NCBI GenBank assembly: GCA_002529455.1
Contig: NYMS01000042.1
Location: 1 to 37,585 of the forward strand
Length of the DNA: 37,585 bases
Direction: 5' to 3'
From: Glycomyces fuscus
GTDB lineage: Bacteria > Actinomycetota > Actinomycetes > Streptosporangiales > Streptosporangiaceae
The notes under the pieces: model-generated
The model's input: only the letters and a program-made list of their open reading frames with translations
Database searches by the model: none
Told to the model about the DNA's origin: nothing
In this document: piece after piece, positions 9,142 to 16,857 of the stretch
Position numbering within the stretch: the stretch's first letter is position 1
Layout: the number at the start of each line of letters is the position of its first letter
Position numbers and translations under genes: made by a program

Positions 9142-10067
9142 GAGGTGGGGCTCCCGATCTTGCCGAGCCGTCCGGACAACGCGCTGACCGCCAGCACCAG
9201 CACCGTCATCACCAGGGCGACGGCGCTGGCGGAGGGCCAGTCGAGGCTGACGTTGACCCGGCTGTAGAGCAGGGTGGACAGAAGTCGCTCGCGCGACCCG
9301 CCGAGCAGCTGGGGCGTGGTGAAGGCGGTGACCGCGCCCGCGAAGACCAGCGTGCAGCCGACGAGCACCCCGGGCAGGGCGAGCGGGAAGACCACGGTGC
9401 GGAAGGCGCGTCCGGGCGAGGCGCCCAGTCCCCGGGCCGCGTCCTCCAGGCGGTGGTCCTGCTGGGCGAGGCTGGAGTAGGAGGAGAGGATCATCAGCGG
9501 CAGGAACAGCTGGACCAGGCCGAGCACGATGGCGGTCTCGGTGTAGAGCAGCTGGACCCGGCCCATGCCCAGCGCCTCGCTGACGCCGCTGATGAGGCCG
9601 TTGCCGCCCAGGATCATGATCCAGCCGTAGGTGCGCACGACGGTGTTGAGCAGCAGCGGGAAGATCGCCAGGGCCAGGAGGCGGCCGGGCCAGCGGCCGG
9701 GGGCGCGGGAGATGAGGTAGGCCACCGGGAATCCCATGAGCAGGCAGAGCGCGGTGGTCACCACGGCGACGCGGACGGTGCGGGCGACCACCGGGAGCAG
9801 GTAGGGGTCGGTGAGCAGGGAGCCCGTCTCACGCGCGACCGCGGCGGGGTCGCCGTCGGGCGGCCAGGCCAGGGTGGCCACGACCGGATAGCAGAAGGCG
9901 AGCAGGACGACGGCCAGCCCCGGGACCAGCAGGACCGTGACGGGTGGTCGTGGGAGGCGGCCGCGGCGCGGAGCGGCTCCGGTGGCGCCGGCGGTGGGTG
10001 ACGGGCGGGGCAATTCCACTCCCGGTCGCTGTCGATGGGATGTTCTGGGATCTTCACAGCGCTTCAT
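9138..10067 (-). CDS. ABC transporter permease (PotB-like), first gene of the purine operon
   Basis: From the ATG at 10067 the protein has 309 residues, with a hydrophilic N-terminus of about 45 residues, then about six membrane helices. The EAA motif is LEDAARGLGASPGRAFRTVVFP. The frame is open up to 10130, but a start there would place the two operator palindromes (10081-10104) inside the coding sequence, so it is rejected. The 10067 ATG has a poor ribosome site. A GTG at 10019 (293 residues) is an alternative. This is the promoter-proximal gene of a six-gene minus-strand operon and is probably repressed by the divergent LacI-family protein. Confidence 0.88.
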   Translation of the reverse strand: MKRCEDPRTSHRQRPGVELPRPSPTAGATGAAPRRGRLPRPPVTVLLVPGLAVVLLAFCYPVVATLAWPPDGDPAAVARETGSLLTDPYLLPVVARTVRVAVVTTALCLLMGFPVAYLISRAPGRWPGRLLALAIFPLLLNTVVRTYGWIMILGGNGLISGVSEALGMGRVQLLYTETAIVLGLVQLFLPLMILSSYSSLAQQDHRLEDAARGLGASPGRAFRTVVFPLALPGVLVGCTLVFAGAVTAFTTPQLLGGSRERLLSTLLYSRVNVSLDWPSASAVALVMTVLVLAVSALSGRLGKIGSPTS

Positions 10068-10080
10068 CTGCGAAAACAGA

Positions 10081-10104
10081 TGCAAGCGCTTGCACAAGCG
10101 CTTG
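10081..10104. promoter_or_regulatory. Tandem LacI-family operators
   Basis: There are two palindromes with the same core. The first is TGCAAGCGCTTGCA (10081-10094, perfect 14 bp). The second is CAAGCGCTTG (10095-10104, perfect 10 bp). Their centres are 12 bp apart. The central CG and flanking CAAG/CTTG match LacI-family operators of actinobacteria. A plus-strand promoter for the regulator can be drawn through them: TTGCAC at 10090-10095, a 16-bp spacer, then TAACCT at 10112-10117. This suggests autoregulation as well as control of the importer operon. Confidence 0.8.
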
Positions 10105-10187
10105 CACACCGTAACCTGTGTCGGGGACACGGGCCAACCCCGGGGTCACGAGTGTGACCGGAGGCACGACCGGCGTGAGGAGCTGCA

Positions 10188-11219
10188 ATGGCGAGTCTGG
10201 ACGACGTGGCCAGGGAGGCCGGTGTGTCGGCGTCCACCGTTTCGCGGGCCCTGTCGCGGCCGTCCATGGTCTCCGAACCCACCCTGCTGAGGGTGCGCGC
10301 CGCCGCGGAGAGGCTGGGCTTTCGCGCCAACCCGGCCGCGCGGGCGCTGACCACCGGCCGCAGCGGCTTCTTCGCCCTGCTCGTCCCCGACCTGGACAAC
10401 CCCTTCTACTCCACCACCGCCACGGCCGCGCAGGAGCTGGCGGGCAGGAGCGGGCGCCGGGTGATCATCGCCGTCACCGGGGGCGACGCGGCCCGGGAGG
10501 CCGAGGTGCTCGGTGAGCTGGAGAGCCAGGTCGACGGCTTCGCGCTGCAGTCACCGGTGGGCTCGGCCGCCGACCTGAAGGAGGCGCACCGGCGCAAGCC
10601 GCTGGTGGTGATCAACCGCCGCGTTCCCGGGCTGACCTCGTTCACCGTCGACACCCCCGGCGGCCTGGGCACCGTCTACGACCGCCTGGTCGAGCTCGGA
10701 CACCGCGAGGTCGCCTACCTGGCGGGGCCGCCCAGCTCGTGGATGGACCGGCGCAGGCGCGAGGAGCTGGTGGAGCACGCCGCCCGGTCCGGGTTGCAGG
10801 TGCGGGTCTTCGGCCCCGTGCGGCCGGCCTTCGCCGAGGGCGCGGCCGCCGCGCAGGAGATCGTGGACTCCGGCTGCACCGCGATGCTCGTCTACAACAG
10901 CCTGCTGCTGCTGGGCGCCATGTTCGAGTTCGGCCGCCTGGGGGTGCGGGTGCCCGGGGACATCAGTGTCGCCGCGGCCGACGACATCGCCCTGGCCGAC
11001 CTCCCGGGGCCGCCGATCTCGGCGGTGCTGGCACCGGCGGACGAACTGGGCCGCGCGGCGGTGTCCGCGCTGATCGAGCTGGTCGACGGATCCGCGGGGG
11101 CCCGCCCCAGGGGACGCAGGCTGCCCACCACGGTCAGGATCACCGACTCCCTCGCGCCGCCGCGTGCCGCGGGCGCGTGGGCGGGGGCCGGGAAGGAGCG
11201 CCCCGGGACCCGGCGGTAG
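10188..11219 (+). CDS. LacI-family transcriptional regulator of the purine operon (inferred)
   Basis: The protein has 343 residues. The N-terminal LacI helix-turn-helix is MASLDDVAREAGVSASTVSRALSRP (residues 1-25), and the hinge helix region follows (NPAARALTTGRSG). The periplasmic-binding-like ligand domain starts at FFALLVPDLDNPFYS (about 63) and runs to about 325. The C-terminal 15 residues are low complexity. AGCTGCAATG gives a weak ribosome site. The gene diverges from the six-gene importer/salvage operon, with the tandem operators between them, so the effector is probably a purine, a nucleoside or a ribose product. That effector is inference. Confidence 0.93.
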   Translation: MASLDDVAREAGVSASTVSRALSRPSMVSEPTLLRVRAAAERLGFRANPAARALTTGRSGFFALLVPDLDNPFYSTTATAAQELAGRSGRRVIIAVTGGDAAREAEVLGELESQVDGFALQSPVGSAADLKEAHRRKPLVVINRRVPGLTSFTVDTPGGLGTVYDRLVELGHREVAYLAGPPSSWMDRRRREELVEHAARSGLQVRVFGPVRPAFAEGAAAAQEIVDSGCTAMLVYNSLLLLGAMFEFGRLGVRVPGDISVAAADDIALADLPGPPISAVLAPADELGRAAVSALIELVDGSAGARPRGRRLPTTVRITDSLAPPRAAGAWAGAGKERPGTRR

Positions 11220-11286
11220 CGGCGGTCCGGGGCCGGCGGACAGGCGGTGTGCCGTCAGGGTGGCGGCGCCGGAGCGCGGGAGAGGG

Positions 11287-12156
11287 TCACAGCCGCGTGG
11301 CCGTGCGGACCAGCCCGGCGAGCGCGAGGGAGCGGCTGTGCGCGGGCCAGGCGATGTGGGTGACGACGGGGGGCGCGTCGGCCAGGGGAACGGCGGTGTG
11401 CTCGGCCCACAGCCAGGCGCGGGCCGAGTCGGGGAAGACGGCCACGGTGCGTCCGAGGGCGATCAGCTGGGCCAGCTGCGTCTGGTCGTGGATCTCGGGG
11501 CCCGGTCCGGGCGGGTACACGCCGTGGCGGGGCCAGCGGGCGAGCGGAAGGCCGGGGATGTCGCTGACCTCGGCCAGGGACAGGGTTCTGCGCGCGGCGA
11601 AGGGGTGCCCCGCGGGCAGGACGGCGATCTGGCCCTCGGTCATCAGCTCCTCGCTGTCGAACCCGGCGAGGGAGTTGAACGGCGCGTGCATGAGCGCCAC
11701 GTCAGCGCGGCCGTCGCGCAGCATCCCCTCCTGCTCGCACGTGCCGCTCGGCAGCACCTCGACCTCGGCGGCGTCGGGCTCGGCCGCGTAGGCGTCGAGG
11801 AGCTTGTGCAGCAGCTCGTGGGACGCACCGGCCTTCACCGCCAGTACCAGGCGGTCGCGGGGTCCGCCCGGGCCGTCGGCGCCACCGGCGCGACGGGTGC
11901 GGCGAGCGGCGGCGGCGGTCGCGTCGAGGGCCGCGCGGCCCTCGTGCAGCAGCACCTCTCCGGCGCCGGTCAGGCGGACGCCGCGGCGGTTGCGTTCCAG
12001 CAGGCGGACGCCGAGGCGCCGCTCGAGCTGCTGGACCGCCCGGGACAGCGGTGGCTGGGCCATGCCGAGGCGCTCGGCGGCGCGGCCGAAGTGCAGTTCC
12101 TCGGCGACGGCGACGAAATACCTCAACTCGCGGGTCTCCAGGGCGTCCATGGCCAC
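11287..12156 (-). CDS. LysR-family transcriptional regulator
   Basis: The protein has 289 residues. The N-terminal winged helix-turn-helix is LRYFVAVAEELHFGRAAERLGMAQPPLSRAVQQLERRLGVRLLERN (about 11-56), followed by a linker helix and the two-lobed effector-binding domain. The start may be the ATG at 12156 or the one two codons later at 12150. It diverges from a short-chain dehydrogenase, and a T-N11-A palindrome lies in the 87-bp gap, so it probably controls that gene. Its downstream end is convergent with the LacI gene, with a 67-bp gap. Confidence 0.93.
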   Translation of the reverse strand: MAMDALETRELRYFVAVAEELHFGRAAERLGMAQPPLSRAVQQLERRLGVRLLERNRRGVRLTGAGEVLLHEGRAALDATAAAARRTRRAGGADGPGGPRDRLVLAVKAGASHELLHKLLDAYAAEPDAAEVEVLPSGTCEQEGMLRDGRADVALMHAPFNSLAGFDSEELMTEGQIAVLPAGHPFAARRTLSLAEVSDIPGLPLARWPRHGVYPPGPGPEIHDQTQLAQLIALGRTVAVFPDSARAWLWAEHTAVPLADAPPVVTHIAWPAHSRSLALAGLVRTATRL

Positions 12157-12170
12157 ACCCTACTCCAGTG

Positions 12171-12185
12171 ATACCCGCCGGGTAT
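12171..12185. promoter_or_regulatory. LysR-type T-N11-A operator
   Basis: ATACCCG and CGGGTAT form perfect 7-bp arms around a single C. The T at 12172 and A at 12184 fit the classic T-N11-A rule for LysR sites. The site is 15 bp upstream of the LysR start. It abuts a possible plus-strand promoter (ATGACA 12184-12189, 16-bp spacer, TTGGAT 12206-12211) for the dehydrogenase. Confidence 0.75.
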
Positions 12186-12243
12186 GACAGGGCACCGTAT
12201 CGGTGTTGGATGCACCGGTCTCCGACGGGCGAACATCGACGGC

Positions 12244-12981
12244 ATGAGCGAAACGAAGATCGCGCTGGTGACCGGCGCGAACAAGGGGATCGGATACGAG
12301 ATCGCGGCCGGGCTGGGCGCCCTCGGCCACCGGGTGGGCGTGGGGGCCCGCGACGGGGTCCGGCGCGAGACCGCCGTCGAGAAGCTGCGCGCCGCCGGGG
12401 TGGACGCCTTCGGGGTGCCGCTGGACGTGACCGGCGACCAGAGCGTCACCGATGCCGCGGAACTGGTCGAACGGCGGGTCGGGCGCCTGGACGTCCTGGT
12501 CAACAACGCCGGCGTCTCAGGAGAGACGGGGCCGGGGTGGGAGCAGGACCCGACCACGCTCGACCTCGACGTGGTCCGCGCGGTCGTGGAGACCAACGTC
12601 ATCGGTGTCATCCGGGTGACCAACGCGATGCTGCCGCTGCTGCGGCGCTCGACGTCACCGCGCATCGTCAACGTCTCCAGTTCCGTCGGCTCCCTGACCC
12701 GGCAGGCGGACCCGGACACCGAGGTCGGCCCGATCATGGCGGCCTACGCGCCGTCGAAGTCGTTCCTCAACGCCGTCACCGTGCAGTACGCCCGGCGGTT
12801 CGCGGGTACCGGCATCCTGATCAACGCCGCCTGTCCGGGCCTGGTCGCGACCGACTTCACCGGCTTCCAGGCGCCCCGCACCCCCGAGCAGGGCGCGGCC
12901 ACGGCGATCCGGCTCGCCACGCTGCCCGACGGCGGCCCGACCGGTTCGTTCTTCGAGGACGACGGCGTCATCCCCTGGTGA
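12244..12981 (+). CDS. Short-chain dehydrogenase/reductase
   Basis: The protein has 245 residues from the ATG at 12244. The cofactor motif TGANKGIG is at 10-17, NNAG at 87-90, and the catalytic residues are Ser146 or Ser147, Tyr168 and Lys172 in YAPSK. It resembles the carbonyl-reductase branch of classical SDRs, which reduce ketones or aldehydes with NAD(P)H. The frame is open back to 12184, but that start lies inside the LysR operator, so the internal ATG directly before SETKIALVTG is preferred. The ribosome site is weak. Regulation by the divergent LysR protein is inferred from the T-N11-A box. The substrate is unknown. Confidence 0.93.
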   Translation: MSETKIALVTGANKGIGYEIAAGLGALGHRVGVGARDGVRRETAVEKLRAAGVDAFGVPLDVTGDQSVTDAAELVERRVGRLDVLVNNAGVSGETGPGWEQDPTTLDLDVVRAVVETNVIGVIRVTNAMLPLLRRSTSPRIVNVSSSVGSLTRQADPDTEVGPIMAAYAPSKSFLNAVTVQYARRFAGTGILINAACPGLVATDFTGFQAPRTPEQGAATAIRLATLPDGGPTGSFFEDDGVIPW

Positions 12982-13039
12982 CACCGGACCTGTCGTGGTC
13001 GTTTCCCGGCCCCCGTGTGCGGTGGTTTGCACATGACCG

Positions 13040-13061
13040 CCACCTTTACGACGTAGATTCA
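13040..13061. repeat. 22-bp intergenic repeat, copy 1
   Basis: The core CACCTTTACGACGTAGATTC lies between the convergent SDR and PaiB-like genes. It matches copy 2 (16775-16796) at 21 of 22 positions. The centre TACGACGTA (13047-13055) is a palindrome around one base. Here the motif lies within a hairpin: CCGCCACC (13037-13044) pairs with GGTGGCGG (13067-13074). Confidence 0.7.
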
Positions 13062-13113
13062 ATATTGGTGGCGGCGCCCTGCCCACGGGGGCGGCAGGGG
13101 TCGCGGTCGCGGT

Positions 13114-13761
13114 TCAGGGCTTCCAGGGGCCGACGCGGTCCAGGCGGCGGCGCTGCTGCTGCGAGGTGGGGGCGTCGAGTCCCCGGCCGCGCTCGGAGAG
13201 GCGGTCGGCGACGGCGGTGCGGTGCTCGACGGGCTTGTGGTCGTCGTACTTGAACTTGGCCAGGACCCGGCTGACCTCCAGGCGCAGGCCGCGGATGCCG
13301 GACAGCATCCGGCCGTAGGGGGGCTGGTCGACGGCGACGGCGGCGTGGTCGCCGTCGGGCTGGAAGTGGGCGAGCTGGCGGCGCAGCAGCTCGGCCTTGG
13401 CCTCGGGGTCGTCGACGATGTCGGCGCGGCAGGTGAACTGGACCGCCGTGTAGTAACTGGTGGGGACTCCGTCGCGGGGCGGGGTCCCGGCCTGCGCCCG
13501 CCAGAGGCCGGGGATGTAGGCGTAGTCGCCGATGACGGTGAAGGCGACGTTGGGGTCGCGCTCGATCGCCTTCCAGACCGGGTTGGGCCGGGCGAGGTGG
13601 ACCAGGAGGTGGTTCCCGTCGAAGGTGAAGTGGGTGGGGACGGTGACGGGCGGGTGGCCCGGTCGGCCGTTGACGCTCAGCTGTCCGAAGTCGTGGCCTC
13701 CGGCGATCCAGGACTGCCATTCGGCCTCGTCCAGGGCGGCGTCCCAGGGGTGGACCAGCAT
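13114..13761 (-). CDS. PaiB-like FMN-binding protein
   Basis: The protein has 215 residues and resembles the FMN-binding negative transcriptional regulator (PaiB) family, a split-barrel flavin-binding fold. Family features are the N-terminal HPWDAALDEAEWQSWI, then the conserved barrel segments THFTFDGNHLLVHLARPNPVWK, GDYAYIPGLW, VPTSYYTAVQF and MLSGIRGLRLEV. Length matches the family. In Bacillus the homologue lowers expression of protease and sporulation genes, but whether actinobacterial members bind DNA is not established by sequence. It follows a TetR gene on the same strand after 286 bp, which could make it a target. The coupling is weak. Confidence 0.88.
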   Translation of the reverse strand: MLVHPWDAALDEAEWQSWIAGGHDFGQLSVNGRPGHPPVTVPTHFTFDGNHLLVHLARPNPVWKAIERDPNVAFTVIGDYAYIPGLWRAQAGTPPRDGVPTSYYTAVQFTCRADIVDDPEAKAELLRRQLAHFQPDGDHAAVAVDQPPYGRMLSGIRGLRLEVSRVLAKFKYDDHKPVEHRTAVADRLSERGRGLDAPTSQQQRRRLDRVGPWKP

Positions 13762-13842
13762 GTCGTTCTCCTCGGTCTGGTGGCCTGGTGGTCTGCGGGC
13801 GTGCGTGATCGGGCCGGGGGGAGGCGGATGGGGATGCCCCTA

Positions 13843-13848
13843 TATCTA
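13843..13848 (-). promoter_or_regulatory. Possible -10 box upstream of the PaiB-like gene
   Basis: The 286-bp gap between the TetR stop and the PaiB-like start holds one AT-rich island, TATATCTA, read on the minus strand as TAGATATA. A -10 box TAGATA fits, about 80 bp before the start codon. No good -35 box is visible. Nothing else recognisable lies in this gap. Confidence 0.3.
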
Positions 13849-14047
13849 CCGTGGCGCGAGCACCGGAACCTACGTGCCGACCGCACCGGTCCCCCACCCG
13901 GAGCGCCCGCCGGCGGGTAACGCGTGCGCGCTGGCCGAGAAAACGGCCCCGCCCGGAAGCCGCCCTCCCCTGGCTCGATCCGGATGCCGGTGACGAGGAC
14001 CGGTCCCGCCCGGCACGTGCCACGATCCCCGGCGCGGCGGACGCCGC

Positions 14048-14644
14048 CTACTCCGGAGCGACGGCGCGGCGGACGCAGTCCCGCAACAGGGCGCGCCGCT
14101 GGTCGTGCACGTCGGAGGGCTCCGTCGCGGTGGCGGCGTAGACGTTGCTCACCGGCGACCACGCCATGGACATGGCGATGACCACGGCCATCACGTCGAA
14201 GGGGTCGCCCTGTCTGACGCGCCCGGCGGCCTGGGCCTCGGCGATGGCGCGGAGCTTGCGGTCGTCGTACCGCTCGTGGTCCTCGACGAGATGCCCGGTC
14301 GGGCGCCGCTCCAGGCGGGCCCAGGTGGCGAGGCGGATGAGGTCGGGACGGGCGAGGTACTCGTCGTAGAGGCGCACGGCCCAGTCGGCCAGGTCCTCGA
14401 CGTCGATGGGGACGACGTCGGTGATGCGCTCCAGCGAAGCGAAGAAGATCGCGTCGAAGAGCCGTTCCTTGTTGCCGAAGTAGCCGTAGAGCTGCGCCTT
14501 GTTGGTCCGAGCCGCCGCGATGATCCGTTCGATGCGGGCTCCGGCGATGCCGTACCGGGCGAACTCCTGGGTGGCGGCGTCGACGATCCGCTGGTGCGTC
14601 GCGGCTCCGCGCGCGCTCGATGGCTGGTCGGGCATGACCGCCAT
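14048..14644 (-). CDS. TetR-family transcriptional regulator
   Basis: From the ATG at 14644 the protein has 198 residues. A second ATG at 14635 is equally possible. The N-terminal HTH is QRIVDAATQEFARYGIAGARIERIIAAARTNKAQLYGYFGNKERLF. The C-terminal half is of the TetR_C type, with DLIRLATWARLERRP. The open frame extends to 14788 but would then include two operator-like sites, so the longer form is rejected. It diverges from a zinc alcohol dehydrogenase, and the GTCTGT-type palindromes between them make it the likely repressor of that gene and of itself. Confidence 0.92.
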   Translation of the reverse strand: MAVMPDQPSSARGAATHQRIVDAATQEFARYGIAGARIERIIAAARTNKAQLYGYFGNKERLFDAIFFASLERITDVVPIDVEDLADWAVRLYDEYLARPDLIRLATWARLERRPTGHLVEDHERYDDRKLRAIAEAQAAGRVRQGDPFDVMAVVIAMSMAWSPVSNVYAATATEPSDVHDQRRALLRDCVRRAVAPE

Positions 14645-14652
14645 ATTAACAG

Positions 14653-14717
14653 ACAGACCAGTCTGTTTGCATAGTCGGGCCAACCCGCCTAGGGTCAAAT
14701 AGACCGAACAGTCTGTC
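14653..14717. promoter_or_regulatory. Two TetR-type operators between divergent genes
   Basis: Site 1 (14653-14666) is a perfect palindrome, ACAGAC-CA-GTCTGT. Site 2 (14700-14717) repeats the AGACC and GTCTGT elements with four extra bases between them, and contains ACAG-T-CTGT. Site 1 is next to the TetR start and site 2 ends 11 bp before the dehydrogenase ATG. The arrangement suggests one site for each divergent promoter. Confidence 0.72.
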
Positions 14718-14728
14718 TTTGGAGAGCA

Positions 14729-15772
14729 ATGCGTACCACCACCGGCTGGCAGGCGGATCCCGCGACTCGGGCCCTGCGCCGCACACACCTTCGACGCCGA
14801 GACCTACGCCCGGACGACGTCGCGATACGCGTGGACTACTGCGGCGTCTGCTTCAGCGACCTGCACGCTCTGCACGCCCACGAGGACAACCCGGACGGGG
14901 CCCTGGTGCCGGGGCACGAGTTCACGGGCACGGTGAGCGAGGTCGGCGGCGCGGTCACCGGCTTCACCACGGGCGACGCCGTGGCCGTCGGCAACATCGT
15001 CGACTCGTGCGGGACGTGCCCCATGTGCCGGGCCGGTCAGGAGAACTTCTGCCGCGACTTCCCGACCCTGACCTACGGCGGACGCGACCGCCGGGACGGA
15101 ACGACCACCCTGGGCGGCTACTCCCGTGAGTACCTCGTCCGCGAGAAGTTCGCCTACCACCTGCCCCCGGGCCTCGATCCGGCCGGAGCGGCCCCCCTGC
15201 TCTGTGCCGGCGTCACCGTCTGGGAACCCCTGCGAGCCCTCGGGGTGGGCCCGGGCAGCACGGTCGCCGTGGCCGGGCTGGGCGGCCTGGGACATCTCGC
15301 CGTCAAAATGGCCGTCGCACTCGGCGCCACGACCTCCGTCCTCAGCCGCACACCGGACAAGGCCGACGAAGCACACGGCCTCGGCGCGGACGGATTCGTC
15401 GTCTCCACCGACGCCGGGCAGATGGAGGCCGTCCGGGACCGGTTCGACGTGGTCATCGACACCGTCTCCGCTCCCCACGACCTGACCCCCTACCTGCGCG
15501 CGGTCGCCATGGACGGCACCCTCAGCCACCTCGGCCACCTCGGCCCGGTCACCGTCAACACCACCGACCTGCTCATCGGCCGCAAGAAGCTCAGCTCCGC
15601 AGGCAGCGGCGGCCGCACGTCCACCGCCGCCATGCTGCGCTTCTGCGCCGAACACGCCATCACCGCCGACATCGAGCTGCTGCCGTCGTCCCAGGTGAAC
15701 ACGGCCCTCGAACGCCTGGAGCGCAACGACGTCCGATACCGCTTCGTGCTCGACATGTCCGACCTGGACTGA
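14729..15772 (+). CDS. Zinc-dependent alcohol dehydrogenase, CAD/YahK-like
   Basis: The protein has 347 residues of the medium-chain dehydrogenase family (cinnamyl-alcohol dehydrogenase branch), which interconverts aldehydes and primary alcohols. Catalytic zinc ligands are Cys38 (YCGVC), His63/Glu64 (GHEF) and Cys159. Structural zinc ligands are Cys94, Cys97, Cys100 and Cys108. The Rossmann motif GLGGLG is at 183-188. Ser-Arg after the second strand (LSRTPDK) favours NADPH. GGAGAG sits four bases before the ATG, which is close. The N-terminus has an unusually basic stretch ([14 protein letters not shown]). The gene is controlled, by inference, by the divergent TetR protein through GTCTGT-type operators. 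The native substrate is unknown. Confidence 0.94.
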   Translation: MRTTTGWQADPATRALRRTHLRRRDLRPDDVAIRVDYCGVCFSDLHALHAHEDNPDGALVPGHEFTGTVSEVGGAVTGFTTGDAVAVGNIVDSCGTCPMCRAGQENFCRDFPTLTYGGRDRRDGTTTLGGYSREYLVREKFAYHLPPGLDPAGAAPLLCAGVTVWEPLRALGVGPGSTVAVAGLGGLGHLAVKMAVALGATTSVLSRTPDKADEAHGLGADGFVVSTDAGQMEAVRDRFDVVIDTVSAPHDLTPYLRAVAMDGTLSHLGHLGPVTVNTTDLLIGRKKLSSAGSGGRTSTAAMLRFCAEHAITADIELLPSSQVNTALERLERNDVRYRFVLDMSDLD

Positions 15773-15835
15773 CCGGCCCGAAACCGCGCCGGATGCCTCG
15801 CTCCCCGCTCGTGTCACGGCCACTCCCCCGTCGCT

Positions 15836-15890
15836 CCGGCGCACCGGCGCACCGGCGCACCGTCCAGAAGGGGACCAAGGAACTTTCCTT
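15836..15890. repeat. 8-bp triple repeat and palindrome upstream of the phosphatase
   Basis: Three perfect tandem copies of CCGGCGCA lie at 15836-15859. They are followed at 15877-15890 by the palindrome AAGGAA-CT-TTCCTT, which is the only AT-richer element in the 148-bp gap and ends 30 bp before the phosphatase start. It may be a regulator site. Its regulator is not apparent. Confidence 0.45.
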
Positions 15891-15920
15891 CCTCCGTCGA
15901 GTGAAGTACCCCTGGCCTCC

Positions 15921-16697
15921 ATGAGCGAGAACAGACGAGTCCCCTGGGACGGGTTCTTCAACACCCGCGACCTCGGCGGCCTCCCGGGCCGGGACGGACG
16001 GACCGTTCGACAGGGCGCCTTCATCCGGTCCGCCGACCCGCGCTTCGTCACCGACAGGGGCTGGCAGGCCGCGTACGGCGCCGGTGTGCGCACCGTCGTG
16101 GACCTGCGCAACCCGGACGAGGTCCTGCCGACCCCGGGAGAGGGCCTGACCGCCCGAGGGGGGTCCGCGGCGTTCCCCGCGCCACCGTTCCAGGCGCCCC
16201 TCCCAGCGGGGATGGCCCGCCTGGCGGTGCCCCTGGACGATGTCGGGGACGTCCGGTTCTGGGAGGACGTCAACCGCCGGCGGCTGAACGGGACCCCGCT
16301 CTACTACCGGCCCTTCCTCGAACACAAGGGTGAACGGTGCGCCGCGGTGGTCACCGCCCTGGCGCAGGCCGGACCCGGCGGTGTCCTGTTCCACTGCGGA
16401 GCCGGACGCGACCGCACCGGTCTGGTCGCCCTGCTGCTGCTCTCCCTGGCCGGTGTCGGAGCCGACGCGATCGCCGACGACTACGAGCTCTCCACGACCG
16501 AGCTCGTCCCGCTCTTCGCCGCGATGGGACGCCAGGACCAGGGCCCCGTGATCGAGGCCATGCTGTCCGAGCGCGGGCTGACGCTCCGCGACACCGTTCT
16601 CGACGCCCTCCGCGGACTGGACGTGTACGCCTACCTGTTGGAGGCGGGAGTCCGGGAGAAGGACCTGGCCGCCCTCCGGGAACGGCTCCTGGGCTGA
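15921..16697 (+). CDS. Tyrosine-protein phosphatase, PtpB-like dual-specificity type
   Basis: The protein has 258 residues. The P-loop of cysteine-based phosphatases is [10 protein letters not shown] (158-167), giving catalytic Cys159 and Arg165. The N-terminal NTRDLGG motif (14-20) is characteristic of the bacterial tyrosine phosphatase family that includes mycobacterial PtpB. The protein should be cytosolic, with no signal peptide. No ribosome site is obvious before the ATG. It stands alone between a dehydrogenase and a convergent EthD-like gene. A link to the Ser/Thr kinases encoded 8 kb away is possible but unsupported. Confidence 0.92.
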   Translation: MSENRRVPWDGFFNTRDLGGLPGRDGRTVRQGAFIRSADPRFVTDRGWQAAYGAGVRTVVDLRNPDEVLPTPGEGLTARGGSAAFPAPPFQAPLPAGMARLAVPLDDVGDVRFWEDVNRRRLNGTPLYYRPFLEHKGERCAAVVTALAQAGPGGVLFHCGAGRDRTGLVALLLLSLAGVGADAIADDYELSTTELVPLFAAMGRQDQGPVIEAMLSERGLTLRDTVLDALRGLDVYAYLLEAGVREKDLAALRERLLG

Positions 16698-16774
16698 CCA
16701 CCGCCCTCGGAGGACGCGGTTCGGCCGACCGGCGGGGTGGCTGGGAATCCTGGACTGCCGTGGTGAGGACGGAT

Positions 16775-16796
16775 CCACCTTTACGCCGTAGATTCA
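16775..16796. repeat. 22-bp intergenic repeat, copy 2
   Basis: The core CACCTTTACGCCGTAGATTC lies between the convergent phosphatase and EthD-like genes. It differs from copy 1 (13040-13061) by one base. Its central palindrome is TACGCCGTA (16782-16790). On the minus strand the copy begins with an ATG (16797), preceded by a good ribosome site (complement of 16804-16811). The frame that follows soon becomes antisense of the phosphatase. Confidence 0.7.
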
Positions 16797-16857
16797 TGCT
16801 TTGCCCCTCCCGGCGCGGCCTCCCAGGCGCACCGCCGCAGCAGTGGGACGACGCGGT

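Noticed and set aside
16351..16797. Minus-strand ORF starting MNLRRKGG with a good ribosome site
   Set aside because: After about 25 residues it becomes an Arg/Pro-rich shadow of the phosphatase, and the other copy of the repeat lacks an ATG and a ribosome site. It is kept only as one hypothesis for the 22-bp repeat.
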